Translations under genes and position numbers: made by a program
The notes under the pieces: generated by a model
What the model was told of the DNA's origin: nothing
Databases searched by the model: none
The model's input: the letters and a program-made list of their open reading frames with translations, nothing else
Shown: piece after piece, positions 41,026-52,539 of the stretch
How the letters are laid out: every line of letters starts with the position of its first letter
How positions within the stretch are numbered: the first letter of the stretch is position 1
Assembly (NCBI GenBank): GCA_016712275.1
Contig: JADJRI010000015.1
Location: 1-64,000, forward strand
Length of the DNA stretch: 64,000 nt
Direction of reading: 5' to 3'
From: Planctomycetota bacterium
GTDB taxonomy: Bacteria; Planctomycetota; Phycisphaerae; UBA1845; UTPLA1

Positions 41026-44000
41026 ATGAACCTTCAACTATTGACATCTCGCAAGCTCGTCGCCGTGCTTCATGGGTTGATCATTCTCGCGTCGGTCCTA
41101 CCATCGGCCATCGCAAGAGCCGACGATCGAACCGGTGTAAAGATTCGCATGCCGAAGGAAACGACTGTCGCGGCGAAGTCAGGCGAGAAATACTCGGGCA
41201 CGCTCGAAATCACCGCGTCTGACGTCGGCGAAATTGATTCCATTGACTTGAGGGGTGACGGCTGGGCACCGACTTCAGTAAAACTGCCGCCGAACACAAA
41301 GCTGGATCAGGGCGGGCAATTGAACGTTCCGTTCCAAGTTGAGTGCATCGATTCCAGCAAATCTCTTGAGATTCGAGTTGCATTCGACGGTCGCGTTCGA
41401 ACCAAGCGGTTGAATCTCAGTCCTGAGCGTTTCGCCCGTCGAGGCAAGGCACGGCCAACGATCGTCATTCCGTCCAATGAACTGCCTTATCCGCAGCCGA
41501 TGCCGGTTGGAGGCATTGATGATGGCGCGCCGCGTGGCTCATGCGAGGACCAACTCATTCACTTTCGCGGGCGGTTTGCATACTACCGCCCGGGCGTGGA
41601 CAACAATGGCGACGGCGACTTCGACGATCCCGGGGCCGACAACAATGGAGACGGGGACTACGACGATCCGGGCGTGGATGCCAACGGCGACGGGGACACG
41701 AATGACCCCGGAGATATTGCGCCCGATGTGGCGCCGGACGTCGCGCCGGCACTGGTGGGCGCCGATCGAATCGAATTCTCGATCATGGATGACGACATCA
41801 TCGATGAAGAGATATTCCGCGGGCTGACAAACGAGGACGGCTCATTTGACGTAACGGTCTGCTGGGATGATTGCGACATTTCGGGCTGCGACGATCCGGA
41901 CATCTACCTCTACATCGAGTGCGATACAGACATCGTCAATGTGCAGGATGGGGAGGACATTCTCGAAGAAGATTACAACTGGAGTACGGAGAGTTCGCAG
42001 TATTATCCCGACTACACCGGGCATGACATTGACTTTGGCACTGTTCTTCCGGCCGACCCCGCCGAGTATCCCGCAATTCATATTCACAACACAATCACAC
42101 GGGCGCATCGATTCGTGCAGGAGAACGACGGATCCTACATCGATCACGTTGACGTCCAATGGCCTGAAAGTGATACGGAGTACATTCGCTTCTTCGAAGA
42201 GATATACATCCAGCCGAGCGAACAATGGAACGAAGCGACGCAGACTCACGAATGGGGCCACCACCTCCTCTATGAGTGGGACGCCAATGGCTCGGGTGAC
42301 TACTGCAACGGATACTGCGACGACGACAACAGCTCGACTTGCGGCGGAGAATCGTGCGACAACGACGGCCATTGCGTATGGTGCCAGGAGAATGCAGGCG
42401 ATGCGTGGAACGAGGATTTCCTGACTGGCTTGGCTCAGTCATGGTGCGAAGTTGGCGGGCGCGTTATGGCATTGTGCCCTGGACACAAATGGAGGGAATG
42501 AACCGGGACACACGTTACATTCTGGAGTCAGCCCAGAATTGCTGCGATGGCACTTCCCATGCCCCTTTCGCCTGGATCACTGAGGGGTTTGTCGGAATGA
42601 TGTTGCGGGACATCGAAGACCCCGCGCCGGAACTTCCGGCCGGCCCGCCCTATGCCTGTCCGCAAGATGCGCTCGACATGTTGCCCGGCGATATCTTCGC
42701 GGTGGTTCGCGAATCACACCCGACGGTGATGATGAGCTTTCTGCAGGCATTCTGGACCCGGTTTCCACAAAAGGCACACGATATCAAAGCCACGGCCACT
42801 GCTGTTGCTCCCGTTTACGGCAGTATTCTGCCGACGCCGCCCATCGAAATCTACGGCACCAGCTCTTGTGATGTTGCGAAGGTCGGGCAGCCGCTCAGTC
42901 TGCACGTGGATACGAACGGTTCGCCGTGGTCGCTGAAGATGCAATGGCACCGCAACGGAATTCCCCTTCTCGAATCGGCGACGCGCACAGGCTGCTTCAC
43001 GGACACGTTAAATATCAGCGCGGCCGCGCTCACTGATGCAGGGACTTATACACTGAAGATTTCGCTGTGCGACGGCACGCAGGTGCAGTGGTCGCCGGCG
43101 ATGCCGGTGTATGTCTTCGGCGGGACCGGTGGCGGTCATCACCTCATGGGCTGGGGACGTAACACATTCGGCGCGCTGGGGCGCGGGACGACGCAGCCGG
43201 ACACCGACGCAAACCCGGCGGAAGTGGCGAACCTAGACAATGTCGTGGATGTGTCGGCTGGCTATTGGAATTCGCTTGCGTTGCTTGCGGACGGCACGGT
43301 TCGAAGCTGGGGTGCGGCCTACCTTGGCGACGGCACAGCCAATCAAAGTGCCACACCTGTGACGGTCAACGGGCTATCGAACATTGTCGCGATTTCGGCA
43401 GGCGGCTATGAGACATCGATGGCGCTGGATGCCGATGGCAAAGTGTGGACATGGGGAGGCAACTACTACGGCCAAATTGGTGACCCAATGAGCCCGGGCC
43501 GGCTCGAACCGGCTCAAGTTCCGGGGCTTTCCTGCGTGGTCGCGATTTCCATGGGCGGGTACAGCGCCGCCGCCGTGACCGCAGATGGCCGGTTATGGAC
43601 TTGGGGATACAACGGTTATGGTGAGTTGGGTCTGGGTGTAACAGGAAGCTGGTACACGTCACCCCAACTGGTGCCGGGATTGACAGATGTCGTCGAAGTG
43701 GAGTGTGGGTGGTCGCACATTATTGCCCGGCGTTCAGACGGCACTGTCTGGTGCTGCGGTAACAACGCCTCTGGCCAGCTTGGCGATGGGACATTCAACA
43801 ATCGCAACACCTTCGGGCAGGTGCCCGGCCTCACAGACGTCATCAGCGTCAAGGCCGGCGCGTTGCATAGCCTCGCCCTCCAATCGGATCGAACGCCGTG
43901 GACATGGGGTTACGACGGCTTCGGGCAACTTGGACGCACAACTCTTCCGGGCAACAGCGCGGTTCCCGTGCGACCGGCAAATCCGCAACGTGCGCGGTCG

Positions 44001-45476
44001 CTTGATGGTGGCTACTACAACAGCTTGTTCGTGGATATGGATGGAGTCATCTGGACATGCGGCTACTGGGGCTATGGAGCGCTTGGGCGGCCGGGCCTTA
44101 GTTTTGCACCGGAGCCGGTCGCGTTCAACGTTGGGGCCGCAGTCAAGGCGAGTGCGGGCATCGATGTCATGTTTACGACTGCGCCAGTGGCGCGAATCAT
44201 CTCGCAGCCGGTTGATCAGATCGTCGCGGGTTGCGGCACTTCAAAACTGCACGTGGCCGCCATTGGCGAACCGTTGCTCGAGTACCAGTGGCAACGGTTC
44301 AATGGATCGAACTGGGACGTGCTGTACGACGGAGGTCGCTATAGCGGAACGACCAGCGACACATTGACGATAAATTCAACGAATGTGATCGACTCGGGAA
44401 CCTACCGCGTGACGGTTACGAATCCGACCAACGACGTCTTCAGCAACGAAGTGACGTTGCAGGCGCCACCAGTATTGGACACGTTTGATAGCGGGCCGAA
44501 TCCGCGCTGGTTGGGCGAGCGGGGATCGTGGACCATCGCCGGCGGCGGCTACTCGGCTGGCGCGCCGAATCTGAATCCGGCCACGTACAGCTCATTCATG
44601 CTGCCGATGACGGATTTCTCCGTGGAGTTTGATGTGGTGCGGGCAACATACGTCGGCTTCACCGGCAACACTGGCGTCTGGCTGCGCTCGGCGCTGACGG
44701 GATTCCAGCCGAGCGGAGTGCTCCTGAGTCTGGGTGATCTGCCGCCATACAACACGGGCGACGTCTTCTGGACACGATGGAATGGCAACGGCTACAGCGC
44801 GCCCGAGGGAGTTGTACAAGGGCTCTACAATGAGGGCGATACCGTTCACATGCGTGTCGATGTGCGCGGAAACACCTACACCGCGTATATCAACGACGCC
44901 ACGACGCCGACGACGACGCTGGTCACGCCAGATTACCCCGCCGGCAAGATCGCCCTTTTTGACAACGCATCGACCGACACGCTTTTCGACAACCTGTTCA
45001 TTCAGTCGCTGCCGAGCTGCGAGCCGGGGTCCGGCATGATTCCGCCACGCGTTGTCACGCGGCCACAGTCGCAGTCCGTCGCGAACGGGGCCCAGGTTTA
45101 TTTGAACATCACTGTCGAGGGCGATGGTCCACTCACATTCCAATGGAACCGCAACGGCGTCTGTATCCCCGGTGCCGACTTCACGGGGTATCTCTTTACG
45201 GCCTCAGTCGCCACCGCAGGTCGCTATGACTGCGCCGTCACCAGCCCCTGCGGTTCAGTGAGCAGTTTTCCCGCCATCGTAACCCTGTCCGGCGCGCTGC
45301 CCGCGGGAGACATCGACGGCGACGGAGACCTAGATATGAACGACGTCAATCAGTTTGCGGCTGTGCTGCTTGGGCAGGATGTCGTTCCCGAACATATGCT
45401 TCGAGCAGATATCAATCAGGATGGCTTCCTTGATGCGCGCGACGCGCAGCCTTTCGTGGAAGCGTTCTTGAACTAA
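41026..45476 (+). CDS. secreted HExxH protease-like protein with RCC1 beta-propeller and dockerin-like end (single frameshift)
   Basis: About 1,483 aa. ATG 41026 follows AGGAGA and a signal peptide is present (VLHGLIILASVLPSAIARA). Residues about 185-230 hold acidic NNGDGD repeats of the calcium-binding type. THEWGHHLLYEW (coded near 42245) contains HExxH. The frame changes near 42413, where one G is missing from a GGG run (AWNE to GFPDWLGSV). The shifted part reads ITEGFVGMML, then an Ig-like domain, about seven RCC1-type repeats (pattern GxWTWGxNxYGxLG, coded 43140-44170), a second Ig-like domain, a LamG-like region and a third Ig-like domain. The end has GDIDGDGDLDMNDVNQF and DINQDGFLDARDAQPF. 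It is probably a calcium-dependent extracellular peptidase with a propeller for adhesion. The dockerin-like end matches four other proteins here. Confidence 0.8.
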
Positions 45477-45772
45477 GAGAAAAAAGGCGACATTCGCCTG
45501 CAGGCAAGAATAAGAAAATCACGAGGCAGCGCCCGGCGGATGGGACCTGATTGAGTTCCCATCAGCCGGAAGCTGCCATTTTCCGCCAGCAACCCTGAAT
45601 ACGTCTGATGAAGGTTACACCGCAGTATTTGCCGGTTTTCCTAACACAGTTCATGCCTGTTTTGACACACTTATACACCCACATATAATCGCCACCCATC
45701 AATCGGCCCGGTTCGGCGACTTTGTTCGGATCGCAAGAGGCCATTCGATTTATCAGGGAGAAACTTGAGCGG
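45477..45772. other. intergenic region with a minus-strand terminator-like hairpin
   Basis: Between two plus-strand genes. Apart from the hairpin at 45480-45499 no feature is recognised; a Shine-Dalgarno CAGGGAG lies upstream of ATG 45773. Confidence 0.35.
45480..45499 (-). terminator. terminator-like hairpin in minus-strand orientation
   Basis: On the minus strand AGGCGA, loop ATG, TCGCCT is followed by a run of six T. On the plus strand the A run precedes the stem and no T run follows. There is no recognised minus-strand gene upstream of it, so it may stop an antisense transcript. Confidence 0.4.
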
Positions 45773-48749
45773 ATGCGAAGGATTGTACCGTGCATCTTGG
45801 CGATCGGCCTGGCATTCATCGCCAGCCCCGCATTCGCACAACCGGCCGAATCCACAACGCCCGCGGACGCCCCGCCCATCGAACCGCTCCTGCCGCCCGG
45901 CATTGGAGATTTCAACCTCGAGCTCTACGGTAAATTTGCTTATCTGGGCAAGGGCGAGAACGGCGGACAAATCATCGAGGTGCTGGGCAGCTTTAACGGA
46001 CGACTAGGCCCGCACAAGTTGCAAAGTCGCGATGCGGTGATTTGGTTTCAATACAAGAATTGGAATGACCGCCGTTATCTCGATGCCGAGATTTTTCTGT
46101 GGCAGGACGCCGAAGTGACCCAGCCCACCGGAACGGTCGAAACCGGGCACGCGCTGCTCATTACTCTTCGCACTTTCGGCAACTTGCTTTTGAATATCGA
46201 CAGTCAAAGCCCGCGCAGAAATGATTCGAGTGATTTGTATGGCGAAGCCGCTATCGCCCGCAAAATGCTGGATGCGGTTCCCGCGGAATCGCCTGAGCGT
46301 TCCGATACGCCGGTGCTCGTCTCGCCATCGATCGAACAACTGCTCCTTGCACAGCCCAAACCCCGCAAGAAGGTTTCCTATCGCGCCGAGCAGCTCTTCC
46401 ATGAGCAGCACAATGGTCAATCTGTTGTCGTCACCTACGGAAATGTTTATTTGTCGCAGGGATCGCCTGCTCAAAGCGGCGATTATCTCGAATTAAGGGC
46501 GGATTCAGCCGTTGTGTATGTTCAAGGGGAGAACGTGGGCGCTGCGATTCCCGGCCTTGTCGATGACAGCCGCGATAAATCGAAGAAAAAGAAGGACCCC
46601 AATGTGGAGTCGACCACGCAAATGGTTGATCCCCAGGATGAACCCAAACTCAATGACGACGGCAAGAGTGAACAGCAGGCCGTCGAGGAGTGGGTTCAGG
46701 CGGTGTACCTGGAGGGGGACGTGGTGCTGACGCGCGGCGATCGGATGATTCGCGCCGATCGACTATTTTACGATTTCTCCCATGACCGCGCTTTGATTCT
46801 GGATGTCGTGACCCGCGCGCTGGAGCCTTCCCGCGGTTTGCCGATCTACATTCGTGCCGAGCAGGTACGCCAACTCAATACGACAACCTACCAGGCCGAA
46901 AATGCCAACGTCTCCATGAGCGAGTTTCACACGCCGCATGTCGCGATTGGCGCGCGGGAAATCGTATTCGAAGACATCACACCGCGCAACGAACGCGGAG
47001 ACATTGTCGGAGTCATGGCGGGGAAATACGTCGCACGTGATACGACGCTCAACCTGGAAGGCACTCCGGTTGCGTACTGGCCTTATTCAGCCGGGAGTTT
47101 TTCGGCAGATCGCCAGTCGTTTCGCCGGGCCACATTCGGTTACAACAGCGATTTTGGCGGACGTTTTGAAACGCAGTGGTTCCTGTTCAACCTGCTTGGC
47201 ATTCAGCCGCCGGAGGGTTATGACGCCACGCTGAAGATGGACTATTTCACCCAACGCGGACCGGCGACGGGCATCGATGTCGATTACGAACGGGACGACT
47301 ATTACGGACTGTTTCGAAGCTATTTCATTCACGACCACGGCACGGACGATCTAGGACCCACGCGCGGCGGCGAGCCGGACCACGAAAATCGCGGCCGCGC
47401 ACTCATGCGGCACCGGCAGTTTCTCCCCAACGGCTGGGAATTGACGGCTGAAGGTTCTTACATCAGCGACGACCAGTTTCTTGAGGCGTTCGAGGCGCAA
47501 CGAGTACGAAAACGCAAAGGATCAGGAATCGCTTCTGAGACTTCTGAAGAGACAGGACAACTGGCAATATTCGGCATTTGTAAATTGGCGCGCCAACGAA
47601 TTCGACACACAAACCGAGCATCTGCCTGAAAACAGATTCACCATCATCGGTGAACCGCTCGGAAATTTTGCCACGCTTTACAGCGACAACCGTCTTGGGG
47701 TGGTGCGATACCGGCGCGACGAACGAGAAATCTTCAATACACAGGACCGTTTTGATAACCTCGGCCATACCGGCAGCGTGCTTCGCGGCGATACGCGACA
47801 GGAAGCGCAAATGCTCCTGCCCGATCTGGGACCTATCAAGATCACCCCGTTTATTTCAGGGCGGGCAACCGGCTGGGACGATTCGCCCCGCTCTCAGGGC
47901 AATGGCGCCGAGGGCCGCGGCATGGTGGACTATGGCGTCCATGCCAACGTGGTCGCCAGCAAGGTCTACGAGAATGTACGGTCTCAGCTTCTCGATCTCA
48001 ACAAGCTCAAGCATATCGTCAAGAGCGACATGACCGCCTTCAACGGTCACGCCAACAAGGATCCGATGGAGCTGACGCCCTTCGATTCCGGCGTGGAGGA
48101 CGTGGCCGACTTTGGCGGTGTTGTGATGGGGCTGCGTCAGCGGCTCCAGACCAAGCGCGGCGGCCCGGGCAAGTGGCGTTCCGTCGATTGGATCGTTTTC
48201 GACCTGGAGGCCGGCTTCTTTCACAATCCGGAGAAGGACGAAAACACCCACGGCGACTTCATCATGGCGCGGCCGGAAGACAGCATTTCTTCAAATTTCA
48301 TCGCCGCGAATTTTCAGTATCGTCTCAGCGATTCGACCATGCTTGTCTATGACGGCGTGTACGACCCGAACCGCAATAACATGGGGACAAGTGCCATATC
48401 CGTGGCAGTAGAACGGGAGCCCCGTCTCGCCTATTTTGCCGGGTGGCGATATATTCACGACACTGACAACAGCCTTGTCGTCTTCGGCGCGAATTACAAG
48501 CTGAACGAGAAACACACGCTTGGCTTCCGCGAAACCTACGATGTCGACCTGGGACGCAATCACTCGACGCAAATCATCTATATTCGCAAGTGGCCGCGAT
48601 TCTACACGGCTGTCGCGTTCGACGTGGATCGAACGCTTGAGGACACGGGCATCAACTTCAGCATCTGGCCCGAAGGCGCGCCGCAATTCGGTCTGGGTTC
48701 CAAGCGATACACCGGTCTTTCCGATTCTGTCGGCGTCAACCTGCGATAA
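45773..48749 (+). CDS. LptD/OstA-like outer-membrane LPS assembly protein (single frameshift)
   Basis: About 992 aa with a signal peptide (IVPCILAIGLAFIASPAFA). The first half has OstA/LptA-like beta segments (AVYLEGDVVLTRGDRMIRADRLFYDF; GLPIYIRAEQVRQL; GTPVAYWPYS). The C-terminal half is rich in alternating beta strands typical of an outer-membrane barrel (YRLSDSTMLVYDGVYDP, LGFRETYDVDLGRNHSTQ). Near 47495 the frame shifts by one extra G (LEAFE to RNEYENAKD). LptD inserts LPS into the outer leaflet with LptE. A long charged linker near residues 275-320 is not normal for LptD. Assignment is by architecture and is moderately sure. Confidence 0.72.
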
Positions 48750-49134
48750 TTCGATCTAGAGATCGCGCACAGATCTGAGAATTTGGAACGGCATTTCCAT
48801 AGACAAAATCGGGGGCGTCGCTCTTGGCGACGGCCCGGTTGCTTTTGGGTCGGTCGGTCTCGACCCCTCGGCGGGAAGGAGAAGAAAGTGGAGAGTCGGC
48901 AAAAAGGCCGGCTTCCACAGGAGAAGACGGGCGACTTGTAAAATCGGCTATCGCTTTTTTCACAAGGATTCTTCGGCCCGAAGCCACTTGAGGCGCGCAT
49001 TGAAGGCAAATGCCGCCCGTGTTACCCTACCCATCAATCGGTCGTCGTTAATGGCTTTGCACGCGGAACTTAGGGGATACACTTCTGCGCTGGTAATCGT
49101 ACCGTGGTGCAGCCGCTTACGGAGAACCAATCCG
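48750..49134. other. intergenic region before the sigma factor gene
   Basis: A 6-bp hairpin CGTCGC-loop-GCGACG lies near 48817-48835 with a weak T-rich tail; it may end the LptD-like transcript. In-frame starts for the sigma gene occur at 48988 and 49051, so part of this stretch might be coding. Confidence 0.3.
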
Positions 49135-49713
49135 TTGGAACCGGACCGCGATAAACTACTTCTTGCACGTTTGGGCGAAGGCGATCAATCCGCCGTTCCG
49201 GAAATCCGCGCACGCTACGAGCGCGAGCTTAATCTCTTTTGCCGTCGAATGGTCTACGATGAAGTCCTGGCAGAAGACATCGTCCAGGAAGTCATGATGA
49301 AATGTTTCAGCCCCGGCGTCGCACCGCCGACCGGCAGCCTTCGCGGGTGGCTCTACAAGGTGGCTCGAAATCGATCCATCGATGAAATTCGCAAGATGCG
49401 GCCGGAAGTTCGGATGTCCGCCATGAAGTCCGCCAGTCATATCTGGGATGGCGGGGCCATTCCCATCGACCCCGGCACAACCCCCGCCGGCAAAGCCATC
49501 AAGCAGGACCGTGCCCGCCGCGTTCAAATGGCGATCGATTCGATGGAAGAGGACCTGCGCGAAGTGGTCATCCTTTACTTTTTTCAGGGCCTTCCCCGTT
49601 TGGAAGTGGCGGAGGCGATCGGACTATCGCTGGCCGGTGCAAAGGCCCGCCTCGCCCGTGCGACCAAACTCCTTCGTGAGCAGTTGCACGCGCTGGATGA
49701 TTCATCCATATGA
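49135..49713 (+). CDS. ECF-type RNA polymerase sigma factor
   Basis: 192 aa from TTG 49135, with GGAG ten bases upstream; this is the normal length for an ECF sigma. ATG 49051 or an earlier start at 48988 would add a tail without similarity. Region 2 has LAEDIVQEVMMKCF, and a region 4-like helix-turn-helix is at LPRLEVAEAIGLSLAGAKARLARATKLL. The stop codon overlaps the start of the kinase gene by 4 bases (ATGA), so the two are translationally coupled. The kinase carries an N-terminal anti-sigma zinc finger, which is therefore the probable regulator. No autoregulated promoter was identified. Confidence 0.85.
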   Translation: MEPDRDKLLLARLGEGDQSAVPEIRARYERELNLFCRRMVYDEVLAEDIVQEVMMKCFSPGVAPPTGSLRGWLYKVARNRSIDEIRKMRPEVRMSAMKSASHIWDGGAIPIDPGTTPAGKAIKQDRARRVQMAIDSMEEDLREVVILYFFQGLPRLEVAEAIGLSLAGAKARLARATKLLREQLHALDDSSI

Positions 49714-52358
49714 ACTGCGAGACAGTCGAGGAATGCCTGCTCGACTATGTCGAAGGCCAACTGGACGCCGACGCCTCGCGCGACATGAAGATCCACATCG
49801 ACGAATGCCCTTCCTGCAGAATGGCCCATCGCGATACGAAGGAACTGATCGGCGCGATTCATGTCGCCAAGGAGTCGCAGGAGCGCGCGATCAGCAGAAT
49901 GTCCTCGACGACCGCCGCGCGATCAATGGGCATCGAGCAGCCTGGTGCATGGTCGGCCGGTTCGCGTCTGGGCGATTTCGAAATCATTGCATTAATCGGT
50001 CGCGGCGGTATGGGCGCGGTTTACCGTGCCAGACAAGTGTCGCTCAATCGCATCGTCGCGCTCAAAATCCTGCCGGCCGGTCTTTCTCAATCCAAGGACG
50101 CCCTGACGCGTTTTCGTCGCGAGGCGCAGGCCGCCGCGAAGCTGCACCACACCAACATCGTGCCGGTTTACGCGCAGGGCGAGCAGGCCGAGCACTTTTA
50201 CTATGCAATGGAAATCATCGACGGCGTCGATCTGGGCCGCGTCCTGAAAACCGATCCATCCCGGCTCTATCATTCGCAGGCGAGCCCCCCCACGCGCGAC
50301 ACGACGGAAACCGGCGCCGATCCGCGCGAGGCATCGACCTCTTCTCAAATAAGCATAACTCGTCCGCGGTCCGACTATCGACGGCTGGCCCGCCTCATGG
50401 CACAGGTGGCCGACGCGCTTTCGCATGCCCATCGACACAGCGTGCTGCATCGTGACATCAAACCGCAGAATCTCCTTCTTGGCACAGATGGGCAACTGCA
50501 CATTACCGATTTCGGTCTTGCCCGCCTGTTGGATGAACCCAGCCTGACAGTCACGGGCGAGATGCTCGGCACGCCGGCCTACATGTCGCCTGAGCAAATC
50601 GACGCCGACCGAGACCGGATCGATCAGCGAACCGATATCTACTCGCTTGGCGTAACGATGTACGAACTACTTACCGGCATGCGACCGTTCGACGGACCGA
50701 CGCGCGAGCAGACCATCGCCCGAATTCGCATGCGCGAGCCGAAACCGCCGCGAAAGCTCAATTCCAATGTTCCCATCGACCTGGAGACGATTTGCCTTCG
50801 CGCGATGGAAAAGGAGCCGAAGCGCCGTTATCAAAATGCGGCCGACATGGCGGCGGACCTGCTGCGCTACGCAAGCGACAAGCCGATTCTCAGCCGCCGT
50901 GTGGGACCGATTGAAAAAACAATCAAATGGGTGCGACGGCACCCGGCCATGACAACGATCATTTCGCTTTCCCTTGTGCTGTGCGTGGTTGCGACGCTCT
51001 GGAGAGTGCAGACTGCGCGGGCCAATCGCGACAAGGCGGACGATCTGGTGCGGCAGGCTTTTGAAGCCCTCGCTTTCGAAGATTATCGCGAACCGAGGCC
51101 GGCGCTGGTCAAACTCGCCGAGGCTGAATCACTGGGCGCCGATCCCACACAATTCGACATCGCCGATGGAATGGGCAAACTTCTCGATGACACGCCAAAG
51201 GCCATCCGCCGCTTCGAGAGCGCTCTCGCACGTGAACCGAAGAATGTGCGAATCATGTACCTGCTTGCATGGGCCTGCCGAATGGATCAACGCATCGCAG
51301 ATTATGAGGCATGGGTGAAAAAGGCGGACGCACTCGGCGGCGCCAAGACTGATGCGGCGGCGCATTTTTTCCGCGGGCAGGCGCTCGTTCGAAACGAGCC
51401 GAATGAAGCGATCGAGAGCTTCAAGGTCGCCGACAGTTTGCGCGATTCCTATCAAATCATGCTGCATCTCGGGCGCGCGCTGAATCACAAGATGTACCAC
51501 GAACGGACGCTGGATAATTTCAAACGCATCAAAGATCGACTCGGCGCGGCCTGCGAACTTCGCCAAAGGAAGGCCTACCCGCGCTACCTCTTGTCACTTG
51601 CTCACCGCATTGCCGGCGAAATTCATCGCGATAAAGGTCAACACGATTTGGCCAAGACAGATTTTGAAGAAGCACTGGCTCTTGCGAAGCAAGCCATTGA
51701 TGTCGAGCCGGATAGCCCGCGCGGCTATGTATGCGAAGCCGAATACTGGGAATCGATGGGTGACTATTCCAAGGCACTGGATGCCCGCGATCGGGGCGAG
51801 AAATACTGCAAGACAACGGCTGAGCAGATCGAATTGTTCGAGTATCGCTGGCGCCTTTGCTATTGGCTCGGCCGATACGACCGTGCCGCGACGGACCTCG
51901 ACGCGCTGGCAAGGCTGTGTCCGCCGACCGATCCCAAGTACATCTGGCATCTCTACTTTTTTCCGGCCTTGATTGCCCTTGAAACCGGAAAGCCCGAACG
52001 CGCGGTTGAACTGGCTGAAAGGATGGCAGCCGACCGGCCGGATGATTCTCGTGCTATTTCATCGGCCATCGGTCTGCTTCAAATCCTGGGGCGCTTAAAA
52101 GTAGCCAGTCAGCTTACGGAAAACCGAAAGGCTTCCCTTGGCACTGCCAAACTTGGGGAACCGGCTGAACTCTTTAGCAGCGGTTGCCTTGCTCTGGCCC
52201 GGTCGGACCGCCCGGCTGCGCTCGCCGCATTTGCCGCCTGCGAGCAGACTTATGACTTTGACGATTATTGCTACCTCGCCAAGGTCATCACCCGACGCAT
52301 GGCCACTGATCAGAATTGGCCAGAATGGCCGTCCAATAGAAGGCCCGACGGTCAATAA
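49710..52358 (+). CDS. Hanks-type Ser/Thr kinase with N-terminal anti-sigma zinc finger and TPR domain
   Basis: 882 aa. The first 45 residues have HIDECPSC, the HxxxCxxC zinc-binding site of anti-sigma ZAS domains. The kinase domain (about residues 90-385) has LIGRGGMGAVYRA, VALKIL (Lys), VLHRDIKPQNLLL (catalytic Asp), ITDFGLARL and GTPAYMSPEQI, and contains a Ser/Thr-rich insert of about 40 residues. A membrane helix follows (TTIISLSLVLCVVATLWRV, about 413-431), then a long helical TPR-like part to the end. The kinase would therefore be cytoplasmic and the TPR part outside. It overlaps the sigma gene by 4 bases. Release of sigma by autophosphorylation is inferred, not shown. Confidence 0.85.
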   Translation: MNCETVEECLLDYVEGQLDADASRDMKIHIDECPSCRMAHRDTKELIGAIHVAKESQERAISRMSSTTAARSMGIEQPGAWSAGSRLGDFEIIALIGRGGMGAVYRARQVSLNRIVALKILPAGLSQSKDALTRFRREAQAAAKLHHTNIVPVYAQGEQAEHFYYAMEIIDGVDLGRVLKTDPSRLYHSQASPPTRDTTETGADPREASTSSQISITRPRSDYRRLARLMAQVADALSHAHRHSVLHRDIKPQNLLLGTDGQLHITDFGLARLLDEPSLTVTGEMLGTPAYMSPEQIDADRDRIDQRTDIYSLGVTMYELLTGMRPFDGPTREQTIARIRMREPKPPRKLNSNVPIDLETICLRAMEKEPKRRYQNAADMAADLLRYASDKPILSRRVGPIEKTIKWVRRHPAMTTIISLSLVLCVVATLWRVQTARANRDKADDLVRQAFEALAFEDYREPRPALVKLAEAESLGADPTQFDIADGMGKLLDDTPKAIRRFESALAREPKNVRIMYLLAWACRMDQRIADYEAWVKKADALGGAKTDAAAHFFRGQALVRNEPNEAIESFKVADSLRDSYQIMLHLGRALNHKMYHERTLDNFKRIKDRLGAACELRQRKAYPRYLLSLAHRIAGEIHRDKGQHDLAKTDFEEALALAKQAIDVEPDSPRGYVCEAEYWESMGDYSKALDARDRGEKYCKTTAEQIELFEYRWRLCYWLGRYDRAATDLDALARLCPPTDPKYIWHLYFFPALIALETGKPERAVELAERMAADRPDDSRAISSAIGLLQILGRLKVASQLTENRKASLGTAKLGEPAELFSSGCLALARSDRPAALAAFAACEQTYDFDDYCYLAKVITRRMATDQNWPEWPSNRRPDGQ

Positions 52359-52539
52359 ATGCGGATAACCCCAATCTTTTTTCTTCCGAAGGCAAAAAAA
52401 GTACAAATTTGATAGCCTGCGGGACCATTGTTCGTCTTCCACAGGGGTGTTTTGTTATGATGGGAGAAGTTCTGACGGGATTGGGAATAGCGTGGCTCTT
52501 CATGCGCTGGATGCATTAGACAAACGGACAAAACTGGGT

